A DNA stretch of 64,000 nucleotides from Dysgonomonas sp. BGC7 (GTDB taxonomy: Bacteria; Bacteroidota; Bacteroidia; Bacteroidales; Dysgonomonadaceae): positions 124,001 through 188,000 of the forward strand of contig NZ_CVRP01000009.1 in assembly GCF_001261735.1 (NCBI RefSeq), written 5' to 3'. The first letter of the stretch is position 1; every line of letters begins with the position of its first letter. The notes under the pieces were generated by a model. It saw only the letters and a list, made by a program, of their open reading frames with translations. It did no database searches and was not told the DNA's origin. This document shows, piece after piece, positions 40,679 through 50,859 of this stretch. Position numbers and translations under genes: made by a program.

Positions 40679-41672
40679 TTATTGAGCATTAGAAGATTTT
40701 AGTTCGGTTCTTTTGTATACAGAATATTCCTCCGAAGCAACCGCAGCCGCCCCTAGCAGACCTGCTATATTCGGATCCAGTTGATTCAGAACTATTACAT
40801 TTGTAACAAAACGGGTAGCCGTTTTATTCAACCTATCGAGTATTTTGGAATATAGGAATCCATCGGAAATAATACTGCCTCCGAGTATTACCATATCGGG
40901 ATCGCTTACACGTATAAGATTCATTATGAGATTTACTATTGCGGTTATTGCATTGTTAGCCAGACGGACACATAGTTCATCATTTTGCTGGTATAGAAAG
41001 AATATCTCTTTAGTATCAACTTTTATGTTTTCGTCTTGAGGAATATAAAGTTGTGTTTTGTGAGAAGAACTTAGGATGCGAGCCGACTTATTCAGCCCCG
41101 ATCCTGTTGCAACAAGTTCTACACAATCTTTACTTCCACAGCTACACTTGATACCAACTTCCACACCCGAATTACTATGAGCTACTTTCTCCTGCATCAA
41201 ATTGGTTACCTCTAATGAGCTGCCCGTTTATAACAAATCCGGCAGTAATGCTCGAACTGATATTTAAGTATATGAAATTGTTTGAACAAGTTCCGTATTT
41301 CCACTTCTTAATAGCTCTTGTTATACTTTTCACATTATTATCTATAAAGCAAGGTATTTTAAATGCTTTGGTAATATCCTCAGCAAGATGAATAGAATGG
41401 GTGCGTTTGGAATGCGTTTGCAGCCAAATTCCGTTTTCATGGTCTACGCATCCCATTAATCCAATTCCTATGCAAACAGGGCGTGTCTCAGTATACCACC
41501 CTACAGTAGAGATATAGTCTTCTAAAGATCTCTTGATAATTGAAAAGGCTGATATTTGATCTATATATCCGGTTTCGTACCTTTTCGAATTGAGTATTTT
41601 CCCTTTGGAATTAACTTCTCCTATCAAGAGTTTTGCTGCTCCTAGATCGAGAGCTAGGTATGTATCGTTCAT
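40679..41672 (-). pseudogene. ROK family protein split by a frameshift
   Basis: Two overlapping ORFs (41672 down to 41175, and 41200 down to 40679) are the N- and C-terminal halves of one ROK sugar kinase/repressor. The first half ends in FDAGE then SSS-stop; the family continuation (here VAHSNSGVEVGIKCSCGSKDCVE, with the ROK zinc motif CxCGxxxC) is in the next frame. An extra base in the AAA run (TTT on plus, 41186-41188) explains it. Motifs were already weak: the N-terminal phosphate loop reads DLGAAK rather than DxGGTK, the catalytic ND reads NN in IDNNVKS, and the GTG loop reads NISSSITAG. So it probably was a non-catalytic ROK protein. The first half starts best at MNDTYLALDLG (41672). 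Confidence 0.85.
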
Positions 41673-41770
41673 AATATCTCTACATTTGTTTGTGCTAATA
41701 GTGAAGCACAAGCGCAAGCACTTACTAAGAAACTTGTTATTCTTATCATTCTATATTCTATTTTGTTACA

Positions 41771-43015
41771 TCACTCGGATTTTAGTCCTAATGCATTGAT
41801 ATATTCTTTTTGTATTACAATCTTCTCTAATCTTGAATTGTCGATAAAAGCTTGCATTGCTTTCCATGCTTCCTCCTGATTTGGGCGGGCTTCTCGTATT
41901 TCCTTGTAAGTACTTCGTGGAGCTTCGGAAAACGCTTTTATCTTATCCCATCCTTCGGGTTCTTGGATGCCTACAAAGGAAGAATCGTGTATTTTTTTAT
42001 ATGGCCAGAATGTCCAGCCGATATTGTTATCTTCCATCGTTTTACAAAATGTTGACATCCACTGGGCTGTGTTATGTCCTATTTCTCCCATATACATTGG
42101 TAGGTTGACGCTGTCACGGAAGTTTATAAAGTTTTTAATTGCCTCAGGAGTAGGCTCTCCTCCATAGCGATGGCATGTGTACATAATTTTGTTGTCAAAC
42201 TTGGAATCTTTAAATGGCTTAAAGTTCCCATTCCATTGTGAGCCTCCTAACAGGATAATATGATTCTGATTTACTTCGCGAATAGCTGCTGCTCCCAGTT
42301 TATAAATATCTTCCAGTTTATCGTTCAGTTCTTCCATATTGTTGAAGTAAGGAGCAATGGGTTCGTTAAATAATTCGAAACCTAATATTGTCGGCTCATT
42401 TTTATAATAATCAGCAATTTTTCGCCAAATGTCACAATATAGCTTTTGACTGGCTTGGCTTTCGAAAAGCCAAGGATAACCATAACTATCATCTATGTTG
42501 TCTCCTGTTTGTCCGCCCGGAGCATTGTGCATATCCAAAATGAGGTATAGTCCTTCTTGTTTGCACCAACTAATGAGTGTATCTATACGGGTAAAACCAT
42601 CCTGATTCACTGTTAATCCCATATAATCTTCATCGGTGAATAGTTTGTAATGGAACGGCAAACGTATGGTATTACTCCCGGTTTGTTTGATAAAATGGAT
42701 ATCTTCTTGTGTGATGTAGCTGTTTTTGAAAGATTTCCAGAATTCTTCGGTGCGATCGGGCCCTACGAGCTGACAAAACATCTCATTGATAAAACGGGCA
42801 GAACTAGCCTTGTTAAAACCAAACATATAGCCTTCAGGGTTCAGCCAGTTACCAAGATTTGTTCCTTTGATAAAAAGTTTTTCTCCGTTGGGCATGATTA
42901 AGTTATGCCCATCTATACGGACGAATGTATTAGGTAAAACTTGTTCTTCGCTCGTAGCTTGTTGACATGATAATAAAGCAACGGCTATTGTGATTGTGCT
43001 TAATATTCTCTTCAT
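41771..43015 (-). CDS. GH5 family glycoside hydrolase
   Basis: A 414-residue lipoprotein (lipobox LLSC, Cys17). TIM barrel with FIKGTNLGNWLNPEGYMFGF, acid/base Glu218 in GFELFNEPIAP, and nucleophile Glu311 in YMGEIGHN; NTIRLPFHY and DMHNAPGGQ are further GH5 landmarks. GH5 acts on beta-linked glucans, mannans and related chains; the GNWL-type N-terminus recalls exo-beta-1,3/1,6-glucanase-like subfamilies, but that is tentative. Upstream of the ROK gene in the SusC/D locus, 21 bases after the lyase-GH88 gene. Confidence 0.92.
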   Translation of the reverse strand: MKRILSTITIAVALLSCQQATSEEQVLPNTFVRIDGHNLIMPNGEKLFIKGTNLGNWLNPEGYMFGFNKASSARFINEMFCQLVGPDRTEEFWKSFKNSYITQEDIHFIKQTGSNTIRLPFHYKLFTDEDYMGLTVNQDGFTRIDTLISWCKQEGLYLILDMHNAPGGQTGDNIDDSYGYPWLFESQASQKLYCDIWRKIADYYKNEPTILGFELFNEPIAPYFNNMEELNDKLEDIYKLGAAAIREVNQNHIILLGGSQWNGNFKPFKDSKFDNKIMYTCHRYGGEPTPEAIKNFINFRDSVNLPMYMGEIGHNTAQWMSTFCKTMEDNNIGWTFWPYKKIHDSSFVGIQEPEGWDKIKAFSEAPRSTYKEIREARPNQEEAWKAMQAFIDNSRLEKIVIQKEYINALGLKSE

Positions 43016-43036
43016 AATGTTTAGTGTTATATAATT

Positions 43037-45358
43037 TTATTTATTCAAATTTTTTCGTCTTAATAGGGCTTCCAGAAAATAATAGTCGGCGTAACTTATT
43101 GGTACATCTATTTCGTCTCCTCCCGGATGGTGTCCTGTAGAGTGAAGCAAAAGAAAGCCATACATTGTTTTGGGATCTGATTTGTAATGACTGATTAGAT
43201 TATTTATAATCGTATCGCCCCATCTTTTATACTTGTTGCTGTTTGTCTCAGAATATTTTGATAGTTCGTATAAAGCTGATGCGATAATACATGCCGTAGA
43301 AGCATCGCGAGGTGCATTTGGTATCGAAGGGTCATTAAAGTCCCAATAAGGGATTAAGTCTTTAGGAAGGTTAGGGTGCGAAAATATGAAATTGGTAATA
43401 TTTTCAGCTAGCTGCAGATATTCGGTTCTTCTGGTATATCTGTACGACATTGTGAATCCGTAAATAGCCCAAGCTTGTCCTCGTGCCCAAGCAGATTGAT
43501 CGGCGTATCCCTGATGTGTTTGTTTCAGTCGAGGAAGTCCTGATATGCTATCATAGTCTACAACATGGAACGATGAATAATCTTCTCTGAAATGGTTTTT
43601 AAGAGTCGTCATAGCATGTGCATCTGCTATCTGATAAAAAGAACTGTCTCCGGTCATCTTTGTAGTTTCGAAAAGGAGTTCCAGATTCATCATATTATCT
43701 ATAATAACTGGATATTGCCATTCTTTCTGGTTGAAATCCCATGAACGTATAGAGCCTATTTTCTTATTGAAGCGTAACGATAATGTTTTGGCCGCTTGTA
43801 CTATTACGTCTTTATATTCAGGGCTTCCTGTTAGTCGGTACCCATTGCCAAATGAATTAAAAATCTTAAAGCCGACATCATGTGACGTTCTGTCAAACTT
43901 CTCATTTTCTATTAACATAGAGTGTTTATTGGCTCTCTCTTTCCATTTTTCGTCTTTTGTATATTCATACATAAACCACAGAGAACCGGGAAAGAATCCC
44001 GAGCACCAGTCCCGGGGATTTACCATGCGCAGATGTCCGTTCTTGTCTATTGATCGGGGACTTACTAAGTTTTTCTTTTGAGCCTCTTTCATAGCTTCAG
44101 CGATGCAAGTAAAAGCATAGTCGAATTGTATGCCGGCAAAGGAGAATATTTCTTTTATCGGATCAACTGTGCCATATAACAGTCTATTTCTGTCGGTTGC
44201 ATCTTGCTTACTATATGTCTTATAGATAGTAGAATAATCTTTACGAGTAGAGTCTAAATCTAAAATGCGATAAATATTATTGCAAACATCCTGTTGTTTT
44301 GCTTCCCATCCGCTTATTTGTTTATAAGGCCATTCCGATACATCTTTGCCTAAGAAAGAAATAAGATAATCCATTGCTTTATAAAAACTTCTTCCATCGG
44401 GTGATTCGACTTTGTATAATTCTTCTCCAATTCTTTTTGCAGTGGCAAACAGGTCTATCATATGGCTGAGATTATACTCGGAATAGTGATAGGCTAAGGT
44501 ACGCCACAACTCATGAGGTTGTTTTCCGTCAGGTTCTATTTGTGTGAAAATCCTCTTTTCAGGGAAAGCCTCAATTATCTTTTTAGCTTCATCTATTTTT
44601 TTCGAAAAAAGGAGATAGGTGACTAATTGTGAATCATATGCTGTAGCATGATTATTTTTCATTTCATTTTCTTTTTTTCCTAGAGGGCTTGTCTGAAGCC
44701 AATAGGCGAATTCTGCAAACCAATTCTGCAAATCGGTTTTGTCTTGTTTTGTAAAATTTGCCGAACCTTCTAATAACTGAACGCTACTTAGCATGGCTAC
44801 AAAAGAGTAGGAATCGATTAACCCCTCCGGTCTGCCTTTAGATCCGTCTCTGCCGGGAACAAATTGAGAGTAATTGAGGTTGGGATTCATTTTCGTTTCT
44901 TTATTCAGAAACCAAGTTCGGAGTAACTCTATGGCTTTTGTTGCATAGCGCTCTTCTTCACTATAGAAGTAAGCTAAAGCCAAGGTGTTGACAGCATTGC
45001 ACATATCTCCCAAAGAGTTTCTGTCATACTGATTAAGTTCAGGATTGGATTGTCCGTCTTTATATATGTAGGGTAAATGATTGTTTGTATCAGGGTTAGG
45101 CCACCAATAACGGCTCAGACTCACATAATCGTGTCTGTTTCCATTGGGAGCAATTGATTTTTTATAGGTAACCGAATAGGTTCCTTCCGAAAGCTTTGTA
45201 TCGGCCTGCTGTATGAGCAGTCCGTATGCGTTAAAATATGCCAGTGATTTCACATCGGCTTTTATGCTTTCTAGTTTTTCTCTATTCCACAGCCATTGAG
45301 CATGGGCATTCAGTGAAAAACAAATAGTTGTAATAATGATTATATATATTCTATTCAT
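43037..45358 (-). CDS. Fused alginate-lyase-superfamily domain + GH88 unsaturated glucuronyl hydrolase
   Basis: A 773-residue secreted protein (signal peptide to about 20) with two catalytic modules. Residues about 60-370 form an (alpha/alpha) toroid of the Alginate_lyase family (PF05426; PL5/PL38-like): WWPNPDTNNHLPYIYKDGQ, GRPEGLIDSYSF and NNHATAYDSQLVTYLLF, where the NNH and Tyr are likely active-site residues. Residues about 395-770 are GH88: NPRDWCSGFFPGSLWFMYEY, IDNMMNLELLFE (likely catalytic Asp near 552), SAWARGQAWAIYGFTMSYRYT and DASTACIIASALYEL. One chain would thus cut a uronate polymer by beta-elimination and remove the unsaturated end. Target polymer is unproven; glucuronan or alginate are candidates. 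Confidence 0.88.
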   Translation of the reverse strand: MNRIYIIIITTICFSLNAHAQWLWNREKLESIKADVKSLAYFNAYGLLIQQADTKLSEGTYSVTYKKSIAPNGNRHDYVSLSRYWWPNPDTNNHLPYIYKDGQSNPELNQYDRNSLGDMCNAVNTLALAYFYSEEERYATKAIELLRTWFLNKETKMNPNLNYSQFVPGRDGSKGRPEGLIDSYSFVAMLSSVQLLEGSANFTKQDKTDLQNWFAEFAYWLQTSPLGKKENEMKNNHATAYDSQLVTYLLFSKKIDEAKKIIEAFPEKRIFTQIEPDGKQPHELWRTLAYHYSEYNLSHMIDLFATAKRIGEELYKVESPDGRSFYKAMDYLISFLGKDVSEWPYKQISGWEAKQQDVCNNIYRILDLDSTRKDYSTIYKTYSKQDATDRNRLLYGTVDPIKEIFSFAGIQFDYAFTCIAEAMKEAQKKNLVSPRSIDKNGHLRMVNPRDWCSGFFPGSLWFMYEYTKDEKWKERANKHSMLIENEKFDRTSHDVGFKIFNSFGNGYRLTGSPEYKDVIVQAAKTLSLRFNKKIGSIRSWDFNQKEWQYPVIIDNMMNLELLFETTKMTGDSSFYQIADAHAMTTLKNHFREDYSSFHVVDYDSISGLPRLKQTHQGYADQSAWARGQAWAIYGFTMSYRYTRRTEYLQLAENITNFIFSHPNLPKDLIPYWDFNDPSIPNAPRDASTACIIASALYELSKYSETNSNKYKRWGDTIINNLISHYKSDPKTMYGFLLLHSTGHHPGGDEIDVPISYADYYFLEALLRRKNLNK

Positions 45359-45496
45359 ACCTAAATAGTTATTGATAGTTTACCATAGCTTTCTCAACTT
45401 TATTTCGTTGATAAATGATTTTCCCGATTGAGCTTTTAATTCGACTTTTATTTCTTTATTTAGATATGCATCTTTATTTTACCTTTTAAGAGAATA

Positions 45497-45517
45497 ACAG
45501 GGGGCTCAGCCCCCTGT
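45497..45517 (-). terminator. Strong hairpin between susD and the lyase gene
   Basis: Perfect 9-base stem ACAGGGGGC / GCCCCCTGT with a three-base loop, followed on the minus strand by TTATTCTCTT. It lies 62 bases past the susD stop in a 220-base gap. It looks like a partial terminator or an mRNA-stabilising end that separates susC/D output from downstream enzymes. Confidence 0.65.
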
Positions 45518-45578
45518 CGCTTCCCGAAATCCATTTACTATGCTATTCGCATTATATAGAACCCAATCTTCTCTTGTT

Positions 45579-47552
45579 TTATTTTGCAGGTGGCTCAAGA
45601 GCTTCACCCCAAAGAGGATTTTGAACTAACAGGCGGCTCTTACTTATTTCATTTTGAGGAACAGGATACCAATACATTTCTTTCTTCCATGTACGGCTCT
45701 CGATTTGTACTTTGGTGAAAAAAGATGTAGGGCTCCCTATTGGCTGATCGGCATAACCTTTCATATTCATTCCATTAAATAAAGTGATATCCCCTTCCAC
45801 TTCACGGTTTGCTTCAGTCGGTTCGCAAATCATCCATCTGCGCATATCGAACCAACGTTGCCCTTCGGCCAGTAATTCGACACGGCGCTCACGATAGATA
45901 GCTTTACGCTGTTTTTGCTGATCACCTATGATTCCAGTCTTTTTACCTTCTGCTTGTAACTCTCCATATCCCATGATGCCAGCTCTTTCTCTAATTTTAT
46001 CGACATATTCAATAATTCTGGAATCGGAAGGGTTTATTTCATTCAATACTTCTGCGTAATAGAGATAAAAATCTGCTAAACGAAAAAGGATAGATGGACG
46101 GGCGAAGCTCTTGAGGTCGCCACTGGCTCCACTCCACAGCACTTGTCTGTTTTTTAGCTTATAAAGAAGGTAACCTCCTCTGGGACTATTGTCGTTCGAT
46201 CCATCAGATGGTTGTCCTACAGCAAAGCCTATCTGATAGTTCGCATTATTGTTGGGCTGTTTGTGCCAGCTTTTTCCTTGATAGGCCACTGCTGCATAGA
46301 AGCGTGCTTCTCTGTTTGCATACATGTTGAATATGTTGGTATCGGTACGCTTGCTAGTATTACATGGATTGACAACTCCTGTAAATCCGTCTTTGCGGTA
46401 GCCTGATCCTGAATCATTTATATCCAATCCATTATTCATAAAGAATGCGTCTACTGTTTCTTGTGATACGCCTATATTGCCATAACAAGAATAAATATCC
46501 CGAGGGGTAGAACGTTTTTCAGCAGCATGTTCTGTGCTATAATCATTTTGAGCTGTAGCCCATAAGATTTCGTCGTTGTATGATTGGTAAAGCTCATATA
46601 CAGATAAGTCTGCGTCGATACCTCCATTCGAATTTAGCTTGATATACAGCTTATGTCCTTGGGCTTCGGCAAATGTCAATAGATCTTCAAGCCTTTGTTT
46701 TGCTATATCCCATTTATTAGGATCTTTGTCGGGGAATAGGCGTGTTCCGTCAAAATTAGTTAGAGAGAGAGCTTCAGGAAAACCTCCATTGAATAAAGGA
46801 GATGCTGCATATACCCATAACTTTGCACGTAGTGCCATTGCTGCGACTTTGGTCGGACGTACAACTTCGTTGAGGTTGTAAGCATTACTTCCCGCTGGTT
46901 TTTCCCAGTCCCATATCGATTTTGGAATATATGGAGAATCAATGACTTCTACTAGCAGGTCGTCTATATATTTTATTACATCATCTAGTGGAGCACGGGC
47001 AAAGTCGATGTTTTTAGACTCTGTATTTGTTATCTCAGTGACAATTGGAACAGGCCCGTAGAGTTCGAACAATGAAAAGTAAGCATATGCCATTAGAAAT
47101 TTCGCTTCCATTTTCATTTTGTTCACATCTGCTTCACGGAGCGAAGTGGATTCGTTCGGATTTCCTATCGGTTTGGCTCTTTCAATAAAGATCATAGCTT
47201 GGCGGATATATTGGTATTGAGTTGACCAACGATGCAGATTGGCACTTGAAGCATTGTAACCTTGTACAAGTAAATTCTTGGCAGGGCCATTATTCTGCAT
47301 TATCTCTCCGGATATACCCGACCATGGATTCTTCATTCCGCTTGCAGAGCTTGATCCATTTTCTGAGTATTCACATATGGCATTAAATATATTACCGTGC
47401 CATCTTTTAGTATAAGTCGTGTTCTCGAAAACCTTATCTATGGTGAGGTTGTCGGATAGTTCTCCTGATACATCCAGATAATCGCTACAAGAAGAGAAAA
47501 AGATAGCTCCCGTTGCAATTATTGATAGGAATATTTTATTTATTGTTTTCAT
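45579..47552 (-). CDS. SusD/RagB-family outer-membrane glycan-binding lipoprotein
   Basis: Surface lipoprotein (lipobox SSC in FFSSCSDYLDV) that caps the SusC channel and binds the glycan. 657 residues, tetratricopeptide-like helical fold: RWSTQYQYIRQAMIFIERA, MAYAYFSLFELYGPVPIV, ARPSILFRLADFYLYYAEVLNEI, RRVELLAEGQRWFDMRRWMI are SusD landmarks. Fifteen bases after susC, same unit. Confidence 0.95.
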   Translation of the reverse strand: MKTINKIFLSIIATGAIFFSSCSDYLDVSGELSDNLTIDKVFENTTYTKRWHGNIFNAICEYSENGSSSASGMKNPWSGISGEIMQNNGPAKNLLVQGYNASSANLHRWSTQYQYIRQAMIFIERAKPIGNPNESTSLREADVNKMKMEAKFLMAYAYFSLFELYGPVPIVTEITNTESKNIDFARAPLDDVIKYIDDLLVEVIDSPYIPKSIWDWEKPAGSNAYNLNEVVRPTKVAAMALRAKLWVYAASPLFNGGFPEALSLTNFDGTRLFPDKDPNKWDIAKQRLEDLLTFAEAQGHKLYIKLNSNGGIDADLSVYELYQSYNDEILWATAQNDYSTEHAAEKRSTPRDIYSCYGNIGVSQETVDAFFMNNGLDINDSGSGYRKDGFTGVVNPCNTSKRTDTNIFNMYANREARFYAAVAYQGKSWHKQPNNNANYQIGFAVGQPSDGSNDNSPRGGYLLYKLKNRQVLWSGASGDLKSFARPSILFRLADFYLYYAEVLNEINPSDSRIIEYVDKIRERAGIMGYGELQAEGKKTGIIGDQQKQRKAIYRERRVELLAEGQRWFDMRRWMICEPTEANREVEGDITLFNGMNMKGYADQPIGSPTSFFTKVQIESRTWKKEMYWYPVPQNEISKSRLLVQNPLWGEALEPPAK

Positions 47553-47568
47553 ATAATATCATATTTAT

Positions 47569-50500
47569 TTAAAATGTAACATCTAAACCTAGTGTCCAGC
47601 TGGCACTCATCGGATATTTTGCTCCCGAACGGGCATCACGTAACTCAGGATCCCAGAATTTTATATTATCCCATGTATGTAGATTCTGTCCTTGTACATA
47701 AAGGCGTATTCCTTCGAGTTTTACTTTTTGTACTAACTTTTTTTCGAAAGTGTAACCAAATTCTATGTTTTTCAGACGTAAGAAGCTTGCATCGCGATGC
47801 CACCATGTACTCCATTCCAGATTGTTTGAGAAAGATGTTGAATGTAGCCTTGGATAAATTACATCCTGATTGTAAGGATCTTCTGATCTCCATCGGTTAA
47901 GGCCTTCGGTGCGTACCGATTGATATTCTACACCTCTTACAAAAGGAACAAAGTTTTCTACTTTGTTTAGTAAGTTTGCTGACACATTGGTAACTCCTTG
48001 AAAAAATACTCCGACATTAAAGCCTTTCCATTCTGCGTTCAGTCCGAATCCGTAAACAATGCCCGGAGAAGATGACGGGTAGAACCCATTGTCGTAAGTT
48101 CTGTCATAGGTGTCTATAACTCCGTCTCCATTGAGGTCTCTATACTTTATATCTCCCGGAGAAACTATGGCTCCCGGTACAGGAAGGCCTTCTTTCAGTT
48201 TATATGTTTGTTTCTTAGAATGAGGGTCCGTTGTAATAATAAAATCATCGGGAGTATATAATCCTTCTGCTATATAGAGAAGTGGCTGACCAATACTGTT
48301 TCCTGTATATTGCTGATACTTGTATACCTGAGGTATTTCGTCATATTCTATAACTTTATTTTTAGTATATGTAATATTACCTCTGGCAGCCAAAGAAACA
48401 TTACCTATTTCGTGACGAACAACCAGACTGGCATCAATACCTTGATTTTCGGTTTTGCCAAAGTTTTGCATTGGACTTACACGAAGTCCGGCTGCTGAAG
48501 GTATTGTATTGCGACGCATTAATATGGCATGGCGGTTGTTTCTGAAATAGTCGATTCCTAAATCAACTTTTCCTCTTAATAGGCCTAAGTCCATCCCTAG
48601 ATTAAACTTATCCTCTATTTCCCATTTCAGTAAAGGAGTAGCATAATCACTCTCAACGATTCCGTTACCTGGATTGTTTGTACCTCCGCCTCCTGATCCT
48701 TGAGTGATTCCGAGAGGATAGCCTGAAGCACCTTCATTTACTTTTTCACGATATGGGAAACGTGATAAATCATTCGACAATTGGTCGTTACCTGTTCTAC
48801 CGTAAGAAACTCTGAATCTTAATTTGCTAAGTGTATTCTCGGCACTTTTCATAAAACTTTCCTGACTTACAGTCCATGCTGCCCCTACAGCCGGGAAGAA
48901 ACCCCAACGATGCCCTTTTGCAAAATTTTCACTACCTGTCATCCCAAAGCTAGCTTCCAGATAATATCTGTTGTCGAAACCATAAGTACCACGGGCAACA
49001 ACGCTTTGTTTGCGGTATGGAAGCATTTCTATGCCATTATCTCGTCTTTGATACTGAGATTCTTTCTGATTATAGAGGATTAAGCCTGTAACGGCATGCT
49101 TTTCTGCAAATAAGCGGTCATAGTTCAAAGATGTTTCCAGATATATCTTTTTCTCTCCCGAACTGGCAGATGATGTTGGGTTTGCTAAGGCTGATCCGGC
49201 TTTTATTTGTTTTAAGATTAGTTTCCCATCGGCATCTCTTCCTTCGGCAAAGAAGGATTGGGCTTCTTTAGCTCTGTCGATACGTCCTTGTGTAAAAGAA
49301 TCGAAACTTACAGCACCTTTCCATGATAAACCTTTGGTAATAATATCTAGTTTTTGTTCAAGGCCAACTCGAGTCTGAACGGTAACTTCCCAGTTTTTAG
49401 TATATCCTACGTTGTTTAGCAGGTTGTAAGGGTTTGCTCTTTCGGCATTCACATCCGTATTCAGAGGATGATCCGAAAAAGTTCCATCAGAATAGACCAT
49501 TGGTATCAAGTATGTTGGAAAAATGGTGAAGGCACTGAATAATCGGTCGGCACTACTTCGAGGTGCATTTTGCTGAACGTAGAAGCCACTCATGTCTACC
49601 GACATTTTTGTAGTTTTTGTTATATCCATATCTATGTTGGATCTTAGATTATAACGTTCATATTTCAGATTTGCATCATAATCTTCGATCGGGTTTCCTT
49701 TATATATCCCATCTTCGGTATAGTATGCTCCTGATACAAAGAACCTGACTTTGTCTCCTCCTCCTCTGAAATTGATTGTATAACGGCTAGTATATGTATG
49801 GTCTTTTAAGAGATCCATCCAGTTTGTATTTGGATATAGATCAGGATCTGCTCCTGTACGGTATTTTTCAAGTGTTTCGTCAGAGAAAGGAGCAACCCAG
49901 TCTCTCAGAGGATTTCCGTCATCATTCCATCTCGCTTCATTATATAAGTTGAGCGTACGGTAAGAATCCAATATTTCGGGGAGGCGAATAGGTGTTTTCA
50001 TTGTTTGTTCCATATTGAAACTTATTGCTGTCTTTTGGGCTTTACCTCGCTTTGTTGTTACTAAGACAACTCCATTTGCTCCTTCTGCACCGTAGACTGC
50101 TGTTGCAGCAGCATCTTTCAACACTGTAAAAGTTTCGATTTCATCTACAGGGATATTGCTGAAACTTCCTCTGGGAACTCCATCTACTACAATAAGAGGA
50201 TTGGTGCCTCCGGCAAAGGAGCTTACCCCACGAATCCAAAAATTGGAATCATCATACCCCGGTTCACCGGATGGTTGTATTGCTATAACGCCGGCTATTT
50301 GCCCGGCTATACTGTTGGCTAAACTACGCCCTGTAACAGCCAACTCTTTAGATGTTACAGTATTAATAGCCGATACAACACTTTCTTTTTTCTGTTGTCC
50401 ATATCCGATAATAACTACATCTTCTAAATCGACTGAAGATTCTACCATGCGGATATTAATAGAAGTTTCTCCTTTTTTTATTTCGCGGGTTTCGGTATTG

Positions 50501-50835
50501 AATCCAATATAGGTGAATTCTAAACTTTTTCCTTCGGGTACTCTTATCGAGTAGCGTCCCTCTAAATCTGTCATGACTCCGGTAGTTGTTCCCTTTACGG
50601 ACACTGTAACTCCGATCAGAGGATTGCCATCACCGTCGGTTACCAGACCTGTTATAGTAATTGCCGATTGAGCAGTTTCTTTTATTTCTGATATTTCGTT
50701 TCTATCGGAAATGGCATATACGCTGTTTGCACTGCAAAATACAGATGCCGTAACCAATATCATTGTTTTGAATATGGATTTGTGCTTGTATCTTACTGCA
50801 TTTATTATTTCTGATATTTTCATATATGATTTCAT
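47569..50835 (-). CDS. SusC/RagA-family TonB-linked outer-membrane transporter
   Basis: 1088-residue TonB-dependent channel importing oligosaccharides with SusD. Signal sequence to about 42, carboxypeptidase-regulatory-like domain (about 58-140: ITGLVTDGDGNPLIGVTVSVKGT), TonB-box region and the SusC marker VVIIGYGQQKKESVVSAI (about 140-157), plug (ANSIAGQIAGVIAIQPSGEPG, VFVDGVPRG-like ILVVDGVPRG), then a 22-strand barrel ending LGLDVTF with terminal Phe. Full length. No anti-sigma partner domain is seen. Confidence 0.96.
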   Translation of the reverse strand: MKSYMKISEIINAVRYKHKSIFKTMILVTASVFCSANSVYAISDRNEISEIKETAQSAITITGLVTDGDGNPLIGVTVSVKGTTTGVMTDLEGRYSIRVPEGKSLEFTYIGFNTETREIKKGETSINIRMVESSVDLEDVVIIGYGQQKKESVVSAINTVTSKELAVTGRSLANSIAGQIAGVIAIQPSGEPGYDDSNFWIRGVSSFAGGTNPLIVVDGVPRGSFSNIPVDEIETFTVLKDAAATAVYGAEGANGVVLVTTKRGKAQKTAISFNMEQTMKTPIRLPEILDSYRTLNLYNEARWNDDGNPLRDWVAPFSDETLEKYRTGADPDLYPNTNWMDLLKDHTYTSRYTINFRGGGDKVRFFVSGAYYTEDGIYKGNPIEDYDANLKYERYNLRSNIDMDITKTTKMSVDMSGFYVQQNAPRSSADRLFSAFTIFPTYLIPMVYSDGTFSDHPLNTDVNAERANPYNLLNNVGYTKNWEVTVQTRVGLEQKLDIITKGLSWKGAVSFDSFTQGRIDRAKEAQSFFAEGRDADGKLILKQIKAGSALANPTSSASSGEKKIYLETSLNYDRLFAEKHAVTGLILYNQKESQYQRRDNGIEMLPYRKQSVVARGTYGFDNRYYLEASFGMTGSENFAKGHRWGFFPAVGAAWTVSQESFMKSAENTLSKLRFRVSYGRTGNDQLSNDLSRFPYREKVNEGASGYPLGITQGSGGGGTNNPGNGIVESDYATPLLKWEIEDKFNLGMDLGLLRGKVDLGIDYFRNNRHAILMRRNTIPSAAGLRVSPMQNFGKTENQGIDASLVVRHEIGNVSLAARGNITYTKNKVIEYDEIPQVYKYQQYTGNSIGQPLLYIAEGLYTPDDFIITTDPHSKKQTYKLKEGLPVPGAIVSPGDIKYRDLNGDGVIDTYDRTYDNGFYPSSSPGIVYGFGLNAEWKGFNVGVFFQGVTNVSANLLNKVENFVPFVRGVEYQSVRTEGLNRWRSEDPYNQDVIYPRLHSTSFSNNLEWSTWWHRDASFLRLKNIEFGYTFEKKLVQKVKLEGIRLYVQGQNLHTWDNIKFWDPELRDARSGAKYPMSASWTLGLDVTF

Positions 50836-50859
50836 ATTGATATTATTAGATAAGTTTGC

